This document shows, one piece after another, positions 47,001-57,922 of a stretch of DNA of 64,000 nucleotides. A program made the translations under genes and the position numbers. Every line of letters begins with the position of its first letter. Position 1 is the stretch's first letter. Under the pieces are notes generated by a model, which worked only from the letters and a program-made list of their open reading frames with translations, was not told where the DNA came from and ran no database searches. Origin of the DNA: Doris montereyensis (taxonomy: Eukaryota > Mollusca > Gastropoda > Nudibranchia > Dorididae); the NCBI GenBank assembly GCA_037039925.1, contig JAXRKP010000486.1, forward strand, positions 67,501 to 131,500. Reading direction: 5' to 3'.

Positions 47001-49901
47001 AAATAAGAGGCGACTGAGTCTGATATATGGTATCGGAGAGAAAGAGAAATAAGAATGTCTTCCATTACAGTGTAGACATGGGTGGGAAAGGGTAGAACCG
47101 GGAAGAAGGCAATCATGTACTATAGTATACAGTAATACTAGACTCAGATCTAGATCTAAATTCGGTTTTATTGAAGAAGAAAGAAAGAGGGTTGCCATAA
47201 TGGAGATTTCAGTCAATTAAAAACTCTAGATCTAGTTTTAGTTTTTGATCCTGAGAAAGAGAGAGACTGTGGGGGGGGGGGGTTAAAAGTAGAACAGAGG
47301 AAGATTTATAATTGGCAGTTCAATCAAGTTATAGAAAAGCTTTCCAAACCTCATTTCTCCTCGGTAGACTGGGCAAGTATTTGTTCGTGTGTATATTGTC
47401 ACTCTTGTGTTTGATTTATTTTTCGAAAGAAGATATAAAAAAAAAATTTAAAAATTCATTTTTGCACTGTTTGCATGTTTTGTGAAATGATAGGGGTAGA
47501 TCTATCACTACTAGATCTATCAGCTATCAGAATTATTTTTCAGAAATGTGTGGGGAAATGCTGAAATAAAGTGAAATATTATTAATCGAAAGTGAAACAT
47601 TAAAGAAATGTGTGATCACTTTTCATTTAATTGAGATGCACTAGAAAGTCATTCACTTATGATTTGAATTAACAATTTGTAATAATGCATTTAAATTGGA
47701 AATATTTACGCTGTTCTCCGTTTCTAGCGTCGGGAGAGTATTTCATTTCCTGGGTAGGATTTTTGTGTTGAGGTGGGAAATTTTCAGTTGACTTTTGCTG
47801 GACACCCTCGTATAACAACAGCAACCTGCTTTTATGACATCTTGTTGCATTGTTTCCCAATTAGTATCATAAACAGGGGTCATCATTTAAATTATTATTG
47901 GCTGGTCATTCATTCAGCGTTATTTGATGATTTTAAAAATCTGAACGGACAAATGCTATTCTTTTCAAGTTTTGTACAAGCCACAGCTGTTTCATGTCAT
48001 TTCTCTCATTTTTAAATTTCATTTTGTCTTTTTAAATTAACCCTTAGCTTTTGCCACTGAGGCTTAGGTTTAAAAGTTTTGAATTGCTTTCACTCTTTTG
48101 GAAAGAATAATATAGTACAGTGGAAACTGGTTATGACAGGATTGATGGGGGGAGGGAGACTACAGTCCTGTTATAACCCGATTCATTCTATGCGGTTTGC
48201 TAGCTTAGTGTTCTCTGTGCGGGATGATATAGGTCTAGCAGATGACTCGTTCATCATACAATATTAGCGAATGCTAGGCTAGCCATTATAATAAACTAGA
48301 TATACACTAATTTTCCCCCTCCCCTTTTAGGCCTATCTTGCACTTAAAATGCCTGCATTGGGTCTCGAAATCAGCGTTGAAAACAATATTAAGAATTATT
48401 AGGCATAGATCTATAGTATACACACTTGTGTGCTTTCCATGTTGATAGCCCTGTTATTCGTGTTTTTATTTCCTAGTCCCTGTTGTAAGACTAAGAGGTT
48501 TCTTTTGATAATGCGAAAGAGAGAGTGCAATTGTGCCAATTGAACCAATGTGCCAAGCTGCCATTTCTATCATAATTCTTTTCATCATCAGCTCCTCCTC
48601 AAATAAACCAACCAGTAGTGCCAGCCACCGTGGCACCACCTGCTGCACCAGTCGTCCAGACCATTCCAGAGCAGCCGCGAATCAAATCTTGTTCATAACA
48701 AACTTGCCTGAGGAGACCACTGAAATGATGTTGTCCATGTTGTTCAACCAGTAAGACTTTTTAACATTTTCAGATCTTGGAGAAACGTCACGAATGTCTT
48801 TACTTTATCTGTTCACACTATCACCATGGTGCTAGGAATGCTAGAAGTAGAAGATCACATGACCTAGTCTTAACGGATGGGGATGAAATATTTCACGATT
48901 TCTTACGGACATGCAATACTTGTTTTAAATCATTTAAGGACCAGTTCAAAGGGCTGTACGTGTCCTCTCTGCCCCCCAAACATCTTGATCACTGCTTTTA
49001 TAGATGTAATAGTTAATGTATTAGAGCCGTCACTATCAAATTTCAGCATCTCATTTTGCTTCTAAATTTTAGATTTTTAATTGATCACATGGTGTGTTGT
49101 TGTTTTTTTGTTGAAGCTTTTTATTTTGTACGAAAAAATTGCCCGGACTGTCATGTATACAACCATGGAATTTTCTGATGAGCACATTGTTTTATGATCT
49201 ACACCCAGGACTTCATTTTGTCATCGTCTCCAATGGGATTAGGTGTCGATCCAGGGAGATGGGTTTTACATCATTTTTTAAGTCGCGAAAATGTTTCCGC
49301 CTGTCAGACACAAACCACAACCTTTTAGTTGAGAGGCTGACAGCTTGCCTCTTGACCACTGAGTCCCCCTTAAATTAAGATTATTGAAAGATTACTGTAG
49401 TTAATTTAATGTGTTTTTTAGTTGTTTTTTTTTTGTTTTTTATTTAAAAAATATATATTTTGAGGGGGACTTGTAGGGTTTTTCTTTCCAGCAAAGTTTA
49501 AATTTTATCTTGTTATATTGTTTATGTTACAAGTGTTGCCTGTCTTCGTAGTATATTTTTGTCAGTTTTTTCATTTATTAATGTGAGTTATATGTGGTGT
49601 TTTCTTTTTTCTTTCATTCTCTTACATTTAGTGCAACAGTGTGTATGTATATTGAATAATGTCTTGCCTTTAAGATATGATTTACATATTGACCGTTTCC
49701 AAACCTTCGTAATAATGTGCCATTGTATTGATTTTGTCCAGGTTCCCAGGATTCAAGGAAGTACGTTTGGTGCCAGGTCGTTACGACATTGCCTTTGTTG
49801 AATTTGAGACAGATGTACAGGCTGGAGCAGCTAAGGATGCACTGCAGAGCTTCAAGATAACTCCTACAAATGCCATGAAAATTACATTTGCCAAGAAATA
49901 G
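41510..49901 (+). CDS. snf: U1A/U2B''-type snRNP protein (snf-like), whole gene, 6 coding exons
   Basis: Spliceosomal protein with two RRM domains. In invertebrates one snf-type protein serves both U1 and U2 snRNPs, binding U1 stem-loop II and U2 stem-loop IV in the nucleus. Domains: RRM1 about residues 5-85 (RNP2 [13 protein letters not shown]1 RGQAFVIF), a lysine-rich then Ala/Pro/Gln-rich linker (about 100-165), RRM2 about 170-244 ([40 protein letters not shown]). RRM1 carries [13 protein letters not shown], nearer to U2B'' (DIVALKTMKMRGQ) than to U1A. Predicted length about 244 residues. Single-base indels in exons 2 and 5, and two inferred in exon 3, break the frame as sequenced. Identity is secure. 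Confidence 0.95.
41720..41905 (+). mobile_element. 5'-truncated SINE (family A) in snf-like intron 1
   Basis: Body 'aacgggtacaaacactagct', 'ccaggggtgattattttcac', tail 'cttgaaggaactttacttct'. The tRNA head is absent. Confidence 0.8.
42592..42763 (+). CDS. snf: snf-like exon 2 (RRM1 core)
   Basis: Acceptor TTTTCTTCAG, donor ATG|GTATTA. It encodes [52 protein letters not shown] and, with correction, FYDKPM. It is 172 nt where 173 fit: CCTTCTATG lacks one T (CCTTTCTATG), near 42746. Confidence 0.97.
42995..43114 (+). CDS. snf: snf-like exon 3 (end of RRM1, basic linker)
   Basis: Acceptor TCTTCTCTAG, donor AGAG|GTAAAA. It encodes [20 protein letters not shown], then a basic stretch. Exon 4 requires this exon to end in phase 2, but 120 nt end in phase 0. 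Adding one A in each of two A-runs (about 43076-43079 and 43104-43112) would give a linker with [14 protein letters not shown] in place of the odd [12 protein letters not shown]. That correction is inferred from phase only. Confidence 0.9.
43924..44010. repeat. (TA)n microsatellite with TATG tail
   Basis: TA array of about 65 bases, then TATG units and further TATA. Confidence 0.95.
44651..45801 (-). mobile_element. TTAA-flanked TIR element (piggyBac-like, non-autonomous)
   Basis: Inverted ends CTCAATCCCACCTA (44651-44664) and TAGGTGGGATTGAG (45788-45801), flanked by TTAA at 44647-44650 and 45802-45805. TTAA duplication is the hallmark of piggyBac and is also used by Kolobok. The minus strand carries an acidic reading frame near one end. 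1151 bp, no catalytic domain. It lies in snf-like intron 3. Confidence 0.8.
45202..45522 (-). pseudogene. Acidic N-terminal fragment inside the TTAA element
   Basis: Opens [14 protein letters not shown], then an in-frame TGA, then [20 protein letters not shown] and a long acidic stretch ending HFDEVGD. Acidic, low-complexity N-termini are usual in piggyBac transposases, and its position inside a TTAA element fits. No catalytic part follows. Confidence 0.45.
45882..45937 (+). CDS. snf: snf-like exon 4 (linker)
   Basis: Acceptor TTTGTTTTCAG, donor AGAG|GTAATG. The 56 nt encode [18 protein letters not shown], starting and ending inside codons in register with exon 5. Confidence 0.9.
46122..47808. 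mobile_element. 1.69-kb TIR transposon (family T), copy 2, inverted
   Basis: Ends CAGGGTGTCCAGCAAG and TTTTGCTGGACACCCT. CGTATA flanks both sides (46116-46121 and 47809-47814). The body is the reverse complement of 26459-28188, block by block, including the inner G run (47270-47282) opposite the C run of copy 1. It lies in snf-like intron 4. Confidence 0.85.
48108..48185. mobile_element. Short pogo/Tigger-like terminal fragment
   Basis: 'tacagtggaaactggttatg' resembles the start of Tigger-type elements, and 'tcctgttataacccgatt' resembles the inverse subterminal part. Only about 75 bp. Confidence 0.35.
48592..48750 (+). CDS. snf: snf-like exon 5 (linker and start of RRM2)
   Basis: Acceptor TTTCATCATCAG, donor ACCA|GTAAGA. 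It encodes [20 protein letters not shown], then (corrected) [20 protein letters not shown] and MLSMLFNQ. It is 159 nt where 160 fit: one C is missing near 48677 (CCGCGAAT for CCGCCGAAT). Confidence 0.96.
49742..49901 (+). CDS. snf: snf-like exon 6 (RRM2 end, stop)
   Basis: Acceptor TTTGTCCAG. The 160 nt are intact and encode [52 protein letters not shown] and TAG (49899-49901). The ending matches the family's C-terminus exactly in form. Confidence 0.98.
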
Positions 49902-50782
49902 AAAGAAAAGTAATCCTTCCATTTCAATCCCTGCTGATGTTTTTACTTTAAGATAAAACTTTTTCCTGCTGGTTGGTCCTACTTCCTTCCTTTTACTCTT
50001 TCACTTATCTTTTGTCTTGCTGTTTCCTCTTAATTTTACCCTGAGATCACCACGGTAGTAGACAGGGTAATTTTCAATTAAACAAACAAATTAAGTTCAA
50101 TTTATGTAGCAATTTAAACAAATGTTTTCTTGTCCTCTGACTAGTTTCTTCAGTAGAGTTACTTGCTATTGAATGTGCTACTGATAGGTCGTACTACGTT
50201 GCTTTCACTTTTTCACACGTCTATTCATCTTGTTGATGGGCGGTTTGCAGAGTCTACTGATAGGTCCTATTTCTTTTGTTTCATCTGGCTGTTTCCTCTT
50301 TCTGAGATCACCGCTTATGTGGAAATGTGTAGATTTCAGTGAATGAAAAATCATCTAGCTGTTTCCTCTTAATTCATGTGAGATCATCGCATGTGGTGGA
50401 TGGGGTAAATTGCAGTGAAGCAATCAAATTTTTCTTTCATTGCAGAAACAATTTCTTTTGTGAAATCACTGCTGATTGATGGACATATTTGTTGTCACTG
50501 CCAGAGATTTTGAAAGTGGTAAAAAATGTTGCTGTTGTTCAGCGGAGTGGGTAATATAACTATATACGGTATGAGTTTATTTGCACCTATATTGAAACTG
50601 ACTGACATGAGAATGGCGATGTTTGTACTGATGAAATCCTTTTATTTGTGTTTCAGCCTTCTGGACTTCTGCCATACACATTTGTGGTGGGTACGGCCAG
50701 TTGTTGTTATACATTTGTTGTTTTCTTTCTTCTAAGCCTCATGTGCCGTAGCCAGCATTGCACAATGTGTTTTTGAATAAAT
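49902..50782 (+). promoter_or_regulatory. snf-like 3' UTR with candidate poly(A) signals
   Basis: ATTAAA at 50077-50082 and AATAAA at 50777-50782 follow the stop. The stretch between them is largely built of copies of family H. Which signal is used cannot be seen from sequence. Confidence 0.4.
49945..50430 (+). repeat. Family H dispersed repeat, cluster of about three copies
   Basis: Successive blocks with 'tgctgtttcctcttaatttt' / 'accctgagatcacc', 'tggctgtttcctctttctga' and 'tagctgtttcctcttaattc' / 'atgtggtggatggggtaaat'. All are in the same orientation, in the 3' region of the snRNP gene. Confidence 0.7.
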
Positions 50783-51049
50783 GGGTCACAGTCTTGATTT
50801 GCCGTTTGTATGAGAGGAAATGGGAGAGAAAGATTGGACAGAGAGAGGGAGAAACACTATATAAAAAATGACAAACCATAACTGTATGCACCCAAAGTCA
50901 AAAAACATTGCACTACTGCTGTCGATAATCGGTATTGCACCATGGGCTTGAGAAGTTGTAAATACATTGCCATGTTTTATGTAAATAAATTTCCATTCGT
51001 ATCTTTGAATTCTTGTTTTTTATTTCGGTTGCTGTTTTTACCAATTGTG

Positions 51050-51178
51050 TTTGGGTGGTTGTCAGGTGCTACTGGTAGATCCTACTTCTTTCCTTTCAGT
51101 TATCTTTCGTCTGGCTGTATTCTCTTAATTTAATTCACCCTGAGATTGCTGATTTGGTGATCAAACAAACAATTTCAC
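51050..51178 (+). repeat. Family H dispersed repeat, further copy
   Basis: 'gggtggttgtcaggtgctac', 'tggtagatcctacttctttc', 'tctggctgtattctcttaat', 'caccctgagattgctgattt'. Confidence 0.65.
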
Positions 51179-51665
51179 TTGGACGTCATGATGACACAAA
51201 ATTGTACTTTGTGTAAGAAAAAATTTCTATACCTTGGAAAGTTAATGAATATAAGCCTAACTAAATTGTTGACATGTAGTGTAGTGAATCATGTGGTCCC
51301 TTTTTTTGTAAGGAAAAATGCACCTTGGGGCTCTAGGACGTCCTCTACCCTTAAACTTTGGCTTGGGTACTACTAGTACTAGATCTTTCAAGTGGACTTC
51401 AAAGATCGAGCCTGGCAGGCAAGATTGAGTTTGATTTTATGTCGTGGCAAGAATAACAGTGGCAGCAGAAGTAGCAGCAGCATCAAGAACAACAACAAAG
51501 TTTTAATGAGACAGAAATCAACATAGTACTAGTACTTAGATGCTAGTGAAAGTCAAGAAATAAATATGCATCTGATTGATAGTGTGGAACGTGGAATCCT
51601 TCTCATCATTCTATTTCTTTTCTTCTTTTTCTTCACAATGTTTATAATACTACTAGATCTACTCT

Positions 51666-51818
51666 ACCATTGCTAAGAACGAAGTTGCTATCCACAAATA
51701 TGCCTTTGTTTTAGAATGGAATGAGCTTTCAGCTAGCATTACAAACGTTCAGACCACTGAACAATTTAAACAATGTCTACACAAATTTATTTTAAACTTG
51801 AAACTGAAACCATCTTAA
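51666..51818 (+). pseudogene. LINE reverse-transcriptase C-terminal scrap
   Basis: An open stretch without ATG reads EVAIHKYAFVLEWNELSASI, TTEQFKQCLHKFIL and stops at TAA (51816-51818). The pattern 'W-N-x-L-x-x-x-I ... F-K-x-x-L-x-x-F-x-L' is the usual end of CR1/Jockey-type ORF2 proteins. The rest of the element is not present. Confidence 0.45.
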
Positions 51819-52234
51819 TGGAAAGGCAAATGAACAAGTTTTGTTATCATTACAATTAGTACACTATGAACTTTATTTCTTACAAAGTACATGTACTGTT
51901 ATTATTATTATGAATATTAAAGTGAGATTCTGGCTCAAATTGTATCTACAAAAGTTGGGACATCCACATGGGATTTGTGGGGGGATAACTATCATAATCT
52001 TTGGGAACCCGGCAACTGTACTGTACTGTAGCGTAATAAAGCAAAGGCTGGGGTGAAATTCAAATAAAAATCTGTTCATAGTATACGTTATATTATATTT
52101 CAGGATGAATGGGGCCCACATCAACTATTGTGTACTTATTGATTTTAATATACTCTTTCCCTTGCATCAGTGTCTTCATCTCTCTTGTGTTACGCACTCA
52201 TCTGATCATGTCTCAGTCAGTGACTGAATCACAA

Positions 52235-52315
52235 TGGTTAGTGGGTACCTGTAGTACTAGTAGTAGATCCTTCTGCTTTCCTTTCACTGTCCTGTATTTT
52301 TAATTAGTTGGGTCA
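52235..52315 (+). repeat. Family H partial copy
   Basis: 'agtagatccttctgctttcc' with 'tttcactgtcctg'; the hairpin part is lost. Confidence 0.45.
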
Positions 52316-53401
52316 TCAGAATGAAAACCAAGTTAACAATAACATTCAGATACTCTACGAGCAGTAAAGAGTAATGAATCATATGATATCATTGATATTG
52401 ACAGTGACAGACATAATTTCAACAGCTGGCAATCTTTTCAAACTGAAAAACAAAACTGATTGTGAACTAAATCTATCTTGCATACAATGCATTACATGAC
52501 CCCCCATAATGTGCCAGAATACATTTGACGATAATGATAACAAAAGTAACAGTAACAGAAAGTCTGATCTCTGCTGTTAACGTATGGTTTCTTAACTCAA
52601 ACAAGAAACATTTAATAACTTATCGACTCAAATCCAAGAAAAGGTACTAAACACATGTTTTTTTGTACTGGTTGGCAGCTATGTTCTAATGATGTATACA
52701 CATGTACATTCTTAGTGTCTAGCTTGTTTTAGATATTGTTAGCATATCTATGCCACTGCCAGTAGTCGCCGCCCAAGTGCATGCTTCGCCCAAACTCACA
52801 ATTTTCTGTTCTGACTGATTATTCGCTATATATATTTTAAAAAACCTATATTATTACTAATAATAAGTGAACAGTGGCATATCCCACTTCGGCTAAGTGC
52901 ATGCTCATATTTCCTCAACAATCACATAATTAGTCTGGACATGGCAAAATGTGCAAATTTATGCCATGTACTGGATGATACTGGCGCCGTTGCGAATCAG
53001 AACGGCGAAAATCTAACTAAACAGGCGCATGACATGTTTAACTTCAAAGTGATGACGCAACAATTTATATATGTCATCAACATCATAGTCCTTACAACGG
53101 TCATGCTTGTAAATGTAATCTTTTATCAATGTCCAGCAAGGCTGTCGAGTATGTGTGTAGGTTGGTGTCAAGTGTCGGCCAAAGCACTGAGTAGACACAC
53201 TCTCTCTCTCTCTCACACTCACAAAACATACATATGCACAGAGAGAGAGAGGTGCCATTTTTTTACACTAAAATTTTTAAAAATCATTCTACTACATTTA
53301 GTAAAGTTCACATCGTAAATAGTAATACTAATAATAATAACAGTACAACCAGAGCATGTGTTGCGCGTATAGTATTGTCTTTCTTTCTTTATCATTTCCC
53401 A

Positions 53402-53955
53402 TTCTACCTTCCGATGTATGGGTTTAGAAATTAGATGCCCGAAATGATATTTCTCCAGGTTGCCCTTCCTGGTATTTTCTGTTTCCTTCCGTTAAGTTAA
53501 ATTTCTTTGCTTTAATTAAAGTTTAATTTTTATTTTTATACATGTATCTTCTTCCACATTCCCATTTTCTTCGAGGTCTGCCTTTTGGTCTTATACTTTG
53601 GGTATTAGCACTGTATAGTGATTTAGCTATTCTATTTTCATAAAAATGCCATTCATTCCATTTACATGCCCAAACCATCTGAGTTGATTTATTTCTATCT
53701 TAGTTTTTATGCCATCTGCTTTGGTTTGATCTCTTATTATTGTGTTTCTGATTTTGTCTCTTAGTTTTCCCTACTACTCTTCTTAGATATTTCATTTCAG
53801 CTACCTTTACTCTACTGTATTCTCTGCTGTCTAAGGTCCAGGTTTCACTGCCCTAGAGGAGAGTAGGACAATAAACTGTGTTGTATACTGCCATTTTGGT
53901 TTTTGTTGAAAATTCTTTTTACCTATATAATGCCTTTTCTAGATGGTTATAATAT
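53402..53955 (-). mobile_element. 3' part of a broken LINE (second copy of the 58849-61976 family)
   Basis: Reverse complement matches 61440-61970 of the fuller copy, for example 'ttttctgtttccttcc', 'gccatctgctttggtttgat', 'tctcttattattgtgtttct', 'ctactgtattctctgctgtc', 'aaactgtgttgtatactgcc'. Diverged and out of frame. Confidence 0.85.
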
Positions 53956-54275
53956 ATTGTTATTGCCTGGCTCCAAAATTTGAGTTTATCGTTCATACGA
54001 AGGAAATATCACGACCTTTGACCATATTCCGTGAATATTTTTTGTTAAGTTAATTAAGCTCACTTGGTTCACTGTGTGAAAGGGCAGCACAGGTCTCGGA
54101 AGAAAGAGAGAGAGAAGAGGCAGGAGAAACAACAACGTCCATGGCTGAGTATGCGACGTTACCATACCAATGGTCCTTCAGATAAAGGAGTTGTGAAATA
54201 CTAGTGTAACGCTGGTGTGTGTGTGTTTGGTAAAGCAAGTTGATATGTTGGGTGTATTGATAAGAAATTAAAATA

Positions 54276-54777
54276 CAGTGCAATCCCCGATAACGACATC
54301 GCTCGGGACCGAACAATCATGTCGTTATCGGGGGATGTCGTTATTCAGAATTTTCAAATGGCGGCGAAAGGGGGCGTTACGAGTGAGGGTAGTCAATTGG
54401 GAATATGTGGTGGGGCCCTGAAAAGGGCCGGTGTGTTGGGGGTGGGGTTGGTAGAGCCAGCAGATGGGTTTACTAGCTGGTTGTCACGGCCTTGGTACCC
54501 TCAGAGATGGAGAAATTATCTCACACGTTGTCATTGGCCGAAAAAGAAGTGTTTTCATTGCTAAGAATACGTCTCAATTTTGTCAATATTGATCAAATTT
54601 TCATGTCAAATGTAGTGTTTACGGCTAGACTTATGTCGTTATTGGGAGGATTCATGTCGCTATTCGGAGGTTTTTTTTTACTAATGATATATAGCAACAA
54701 CAAAAACGGGACCAGGGATCCATGTCGCTATCGGGGAATTGTCGTTATTCGGAGATGTCGTTATCGGGATTGCACTG
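54276..54777. mobile_element. pogo/Tigger-type MITE, 502 bp
   Basis: Ends CAGTGCAATCCCCGATAACG... and ...CGTTATCGGGATTGCACTG are inverted, with TA on both sides (54274-54275, 54778-54779). The motif 'tgtcgttat(c/t)(g/c)gg' recurs inside in both orientations near each end. No transposase. Confidence 0.8.
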
Positions 54778-55689
54778 TAGTTCCTTCTCGGTGTAATGCA
54801 ATATTTTATAGGTGGTTCCAAGCACCAAAAAAGCAAGCAGAACACGCCCCTGTTCACAAAACATGCATGTGTTGTTTTTGTGTATTTGCCTTGCTCAAGT
54901 GATTGAGCGCAGTGGTAGTGGTAGAATTCCGAGTGAAAGAGCCCCTCCACCTTTTTTCTAAACTCGCCCCCCCACCCCCCTTCACACACACCTTACTACC
55001 TGTAAAGTGTACTGTATTAGTAGTATTAGTACACATTACACAGTGTGTTGAACAAAGGAGACATAAACTCTGTCTATGTCTCTGTTTGTCTGTAAATGTA
55101 AGTCTCTCTCTCCCCTCAGTTGCATCTCAAAGCTAACAATACGATGTAGACCCATGAAATATAATATTGTATTTTAAAGTAATTGGTGGCCGCCACCCAA
55201 CTCCCCTCGCCCGCCCGCTTTCACTCTGACCGTTACAGTCGCAACTGAGTACGATTGAGTATGGATAGGAGAAAGGAGACAGACAACAGACCATATATGG
55301 TCAACCATATGTCAACTCTTGAGCGGATTTTTTAAACTTGTGCTAATTGAATCTTGTGATGTAGAGTGAGGACAAGCGGAAGAGCGTTTAATAATAATAA
55401 TCATTAATACAAGTAGATCTACTTTAATTTTTGCATTGATCGTGTTCTCTAGCTGTGGAGTTAACGGCCGTGGATACTATTGCTAATGCTATTGAAATTG
55501 AAACATTGATTTATGCAATTGTATTTTCATTCATGTTACCGTCTCGGACCGTGAAAAAAAAGATCGACATGAAAGGCATCTTACTTAAGTCGATGTCGAA
55601 GAAGTTTTTTATTAACTAAAAATAAAAAAATGTGTGGAGGATGGGACTGTCGAAAAAGATCAACTTAGATAAAAATTGACTTATGCAGC

Positions 55690-56340
55690 ATCCACTGTAT
55701 TTGTCTAATTGTAAATATGTGGTCTTGTACACTTCTTCCTGGTCTAAATCCACTCTGTTCTGACTCTGATGTTCTTCAATCTGATCCTCTACTCTTTTCT
55801 TTAGTCTCATTTCCAGTATCCCGACACACTTTTCCTGGTACACTAAGTAGTAAGTAGTGATATCCCTCTATAGTTTGAGCATTCCATAGTTGATCCTTTC
55901 TTGTGTATTGGTACTAACGTTACCTGTTTTGACTTCCATGTTTATCGACACATCGCATGTACTAATAGTAATAGTACTATGTAGTAGTAGTTTGTCTGCC
56001 TATCTCCTTGGTTTTTAATTATTTCTGGATAAACTTGATCTGCTCCTGAAATCTTTCTAATTTCATTTTTCTTATAGCTGTTTAAATCAAACAGCTATAA
56101 GAAAAAATGAAATTTGAAAGATTAGGAGCAGATCAGTTTATCCAGAAATAATTGAGATCTAAATCTTCAGCTGTTTCATCTGAATTACTTGTTACTAATG
56201 TTACTCTTACCAATTGATCTGTACTCCTTGTTTCACGTTTTTCTGGGGTGATGATGTAATTGTTGAAAATATTTCCTCCATGTTTCCATGATTTCACTGA
56301 GTTATTTTTATTATTCCTCCTTTGACGTTTTTAATTTGTC
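55690..56340 (-). mobile_element. Middle part of the broken LINE, with a foldback
   Basis: Reverse complement of about 60350-60860 of the fuller copy; minus-strand peptide ILEMRLKKRVEDQIEEHQS matches ILEMRLRKRLEDQIEEHQS there. A segment is duplicated in inverted form at 56087-56155 (see findings). The part joining it to 53402-53955 is replaced by about 1.7 kb of other sequence. Confidence 0.8.
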
Positions 56341-57831
56341 TATTGGGCATGCTTTGGACTGTAGTGTATTGTACCGTAGTACATGTAATTATGTAATAAT
56401 AATGTACGGCAACATCAGCTGTACAGTGCAAAGTGTGGTCGATAGCTTTCAGTTAGTTCAGTACTTTCACTAAATGGAATGAGTTGACCATGGACATGGA
56501 TGGAAACTTGGAGGTGTGAAGTCTGGCAGTCTTCTTTTAGTATCCATGATCAATTTAAGCGCTAGGTGATGACTGTTTCATAGATCTACCCGTCATAAGT
56601 AAATAACTTAATTTTTAAAAATAAAATAAAAAACCCCAACAAAAATCATTTATGATTCATACAAAGGACTCCTATTCAATATTTGTAGCTTTTATTTTTG
56701 GCACAAATTAAATTCATAAAAACATTAAAGAAAAGTCACATTAGTAACAATTGGCTGTGGCCTTGAATTTTTTGGTTATGCGGTTGGTTTAGATTTAGAT
56801 GAAATTGCTAAATTAGGTAACTGTAGATGGGAAAAAGGGAACAAAAAGGTAGAAAGCTTTTCTTTCAATTATTCTACAAGGTCAAAACTGTAGTTGCTGG
56901 GTAAAAGTAAAACCATGCTACATAAAAGCACTCTGTATGAATTTTGAAGCCTACATCTGCTGACTAAATATTTACTTATGATAAACATGCAAAGACATTG
57001 TCAACACGCAGTAGAAGTAGGACAAAGTTTTTTCTCTCTAACGCAACTTCATACCTATCCCTTACTGGCCTCAAACGGGGTATTTTGAATTGTGTAGTCA
57101 GTGATATTTCTGTCAAAATAGATAAAAGAACAGATAACAACCCACAGCAAACAATACATGTACTAGGACAAAATTAATATGTCAATCTGCTTCATGTCTG
57201 ACTCCTGAGCACTACCAATATGAAGATATCAGACAGTCTTAATAACTCTTATGTCTTGTCTAGGCCACATTCCCACTTGTAGTCTCTGATTTCCTGATGA
57301 TCAAACAAAGACTGGCTGTCTTGAATTTCTCTTATGGATCTCGTCCGAAACACAATTCAAATTCAACGCAGAGGATTAGGACAATAAACTGCGATGTGAT
57401 TGGCTGCGACAGTGAATGGAGAATACAATAATTCAATCAATGCAATTGAATAAACTAGGAGCAAGACAGGCAAACAGGTGAGACACACACACGGCTGAGA
57501 GTGAGTCAGTAAGGATGTGAGGGTTTGGCCTACTGTTCAGTGATTGGCTCTCTAATCTTGAGTGCGTGTGTAGTTAGAGGTTATAATCAGGGAGTACAAT
57601 TAAATTACATGACATCTTTTATCTGTAGACCTTCTGCATAACATGAGTTTAGAGATCTTCCACATAACAAGAGTTATCTCCTATCAAGTTTTCATAAACA
57701 CACGGTATGCATAGAAAAACTAAGCTTTTTTTTTCAGCGTCCAAAGGGCATGTCCAACGACTCTACTAAATTTTTAGACTTAAGCGTTTTACAATAATAC
57801 ATGTAGTATGTAGCTTGTAGATCAATCTCAA
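56341..57831. other. AT-rich stretch, no exon recognised
   Basis: No coding or repeat call. Two inverted CCAAT boxes ('gattggct', about 57399 and 57542) are present but were not tied to a start site. Confidence 0.35.
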
Positions 57832-57922
57832 TCATGGCAGGGTAGGAGGCTCCTCATCTGAATCAAATTCGGCTTGCTCATCTTTCACCCATTTACCATC
57901 CCAGTCTCGTTTCCAACCTGAC
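57832..57922 (-). CDS. Terminal coding exon of an unrecognised gene (acidic C-terminus)
   Basis: Acceptor CTAATTTCAG. One base completes a split codon, then SGWKRDWDGKWVKDEQAEFD and SDEEPPTLP end at TGA (57832-57834). The frame is clean, the acceptor good, and the Trp-rich then acidic composition (four Trp in ten residues, then DSDEEPP) looks like a conserved C-terminal tail. I do not recognise the family. No upstream exon could be joined: the next minus-strand kilobase shows no matching coding block, and a LINE occupies 58849-61976. It may or may not belong to the gene that owns 62154-62768; the stop and poly(A) signal there argue that it does not. Confidence 0.6.

Noticed and set aside
57380..57560. 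Promoter from two inverted CCAAT boxes
   Set aside because: No nearby first exon or start site could be matched on either strand.
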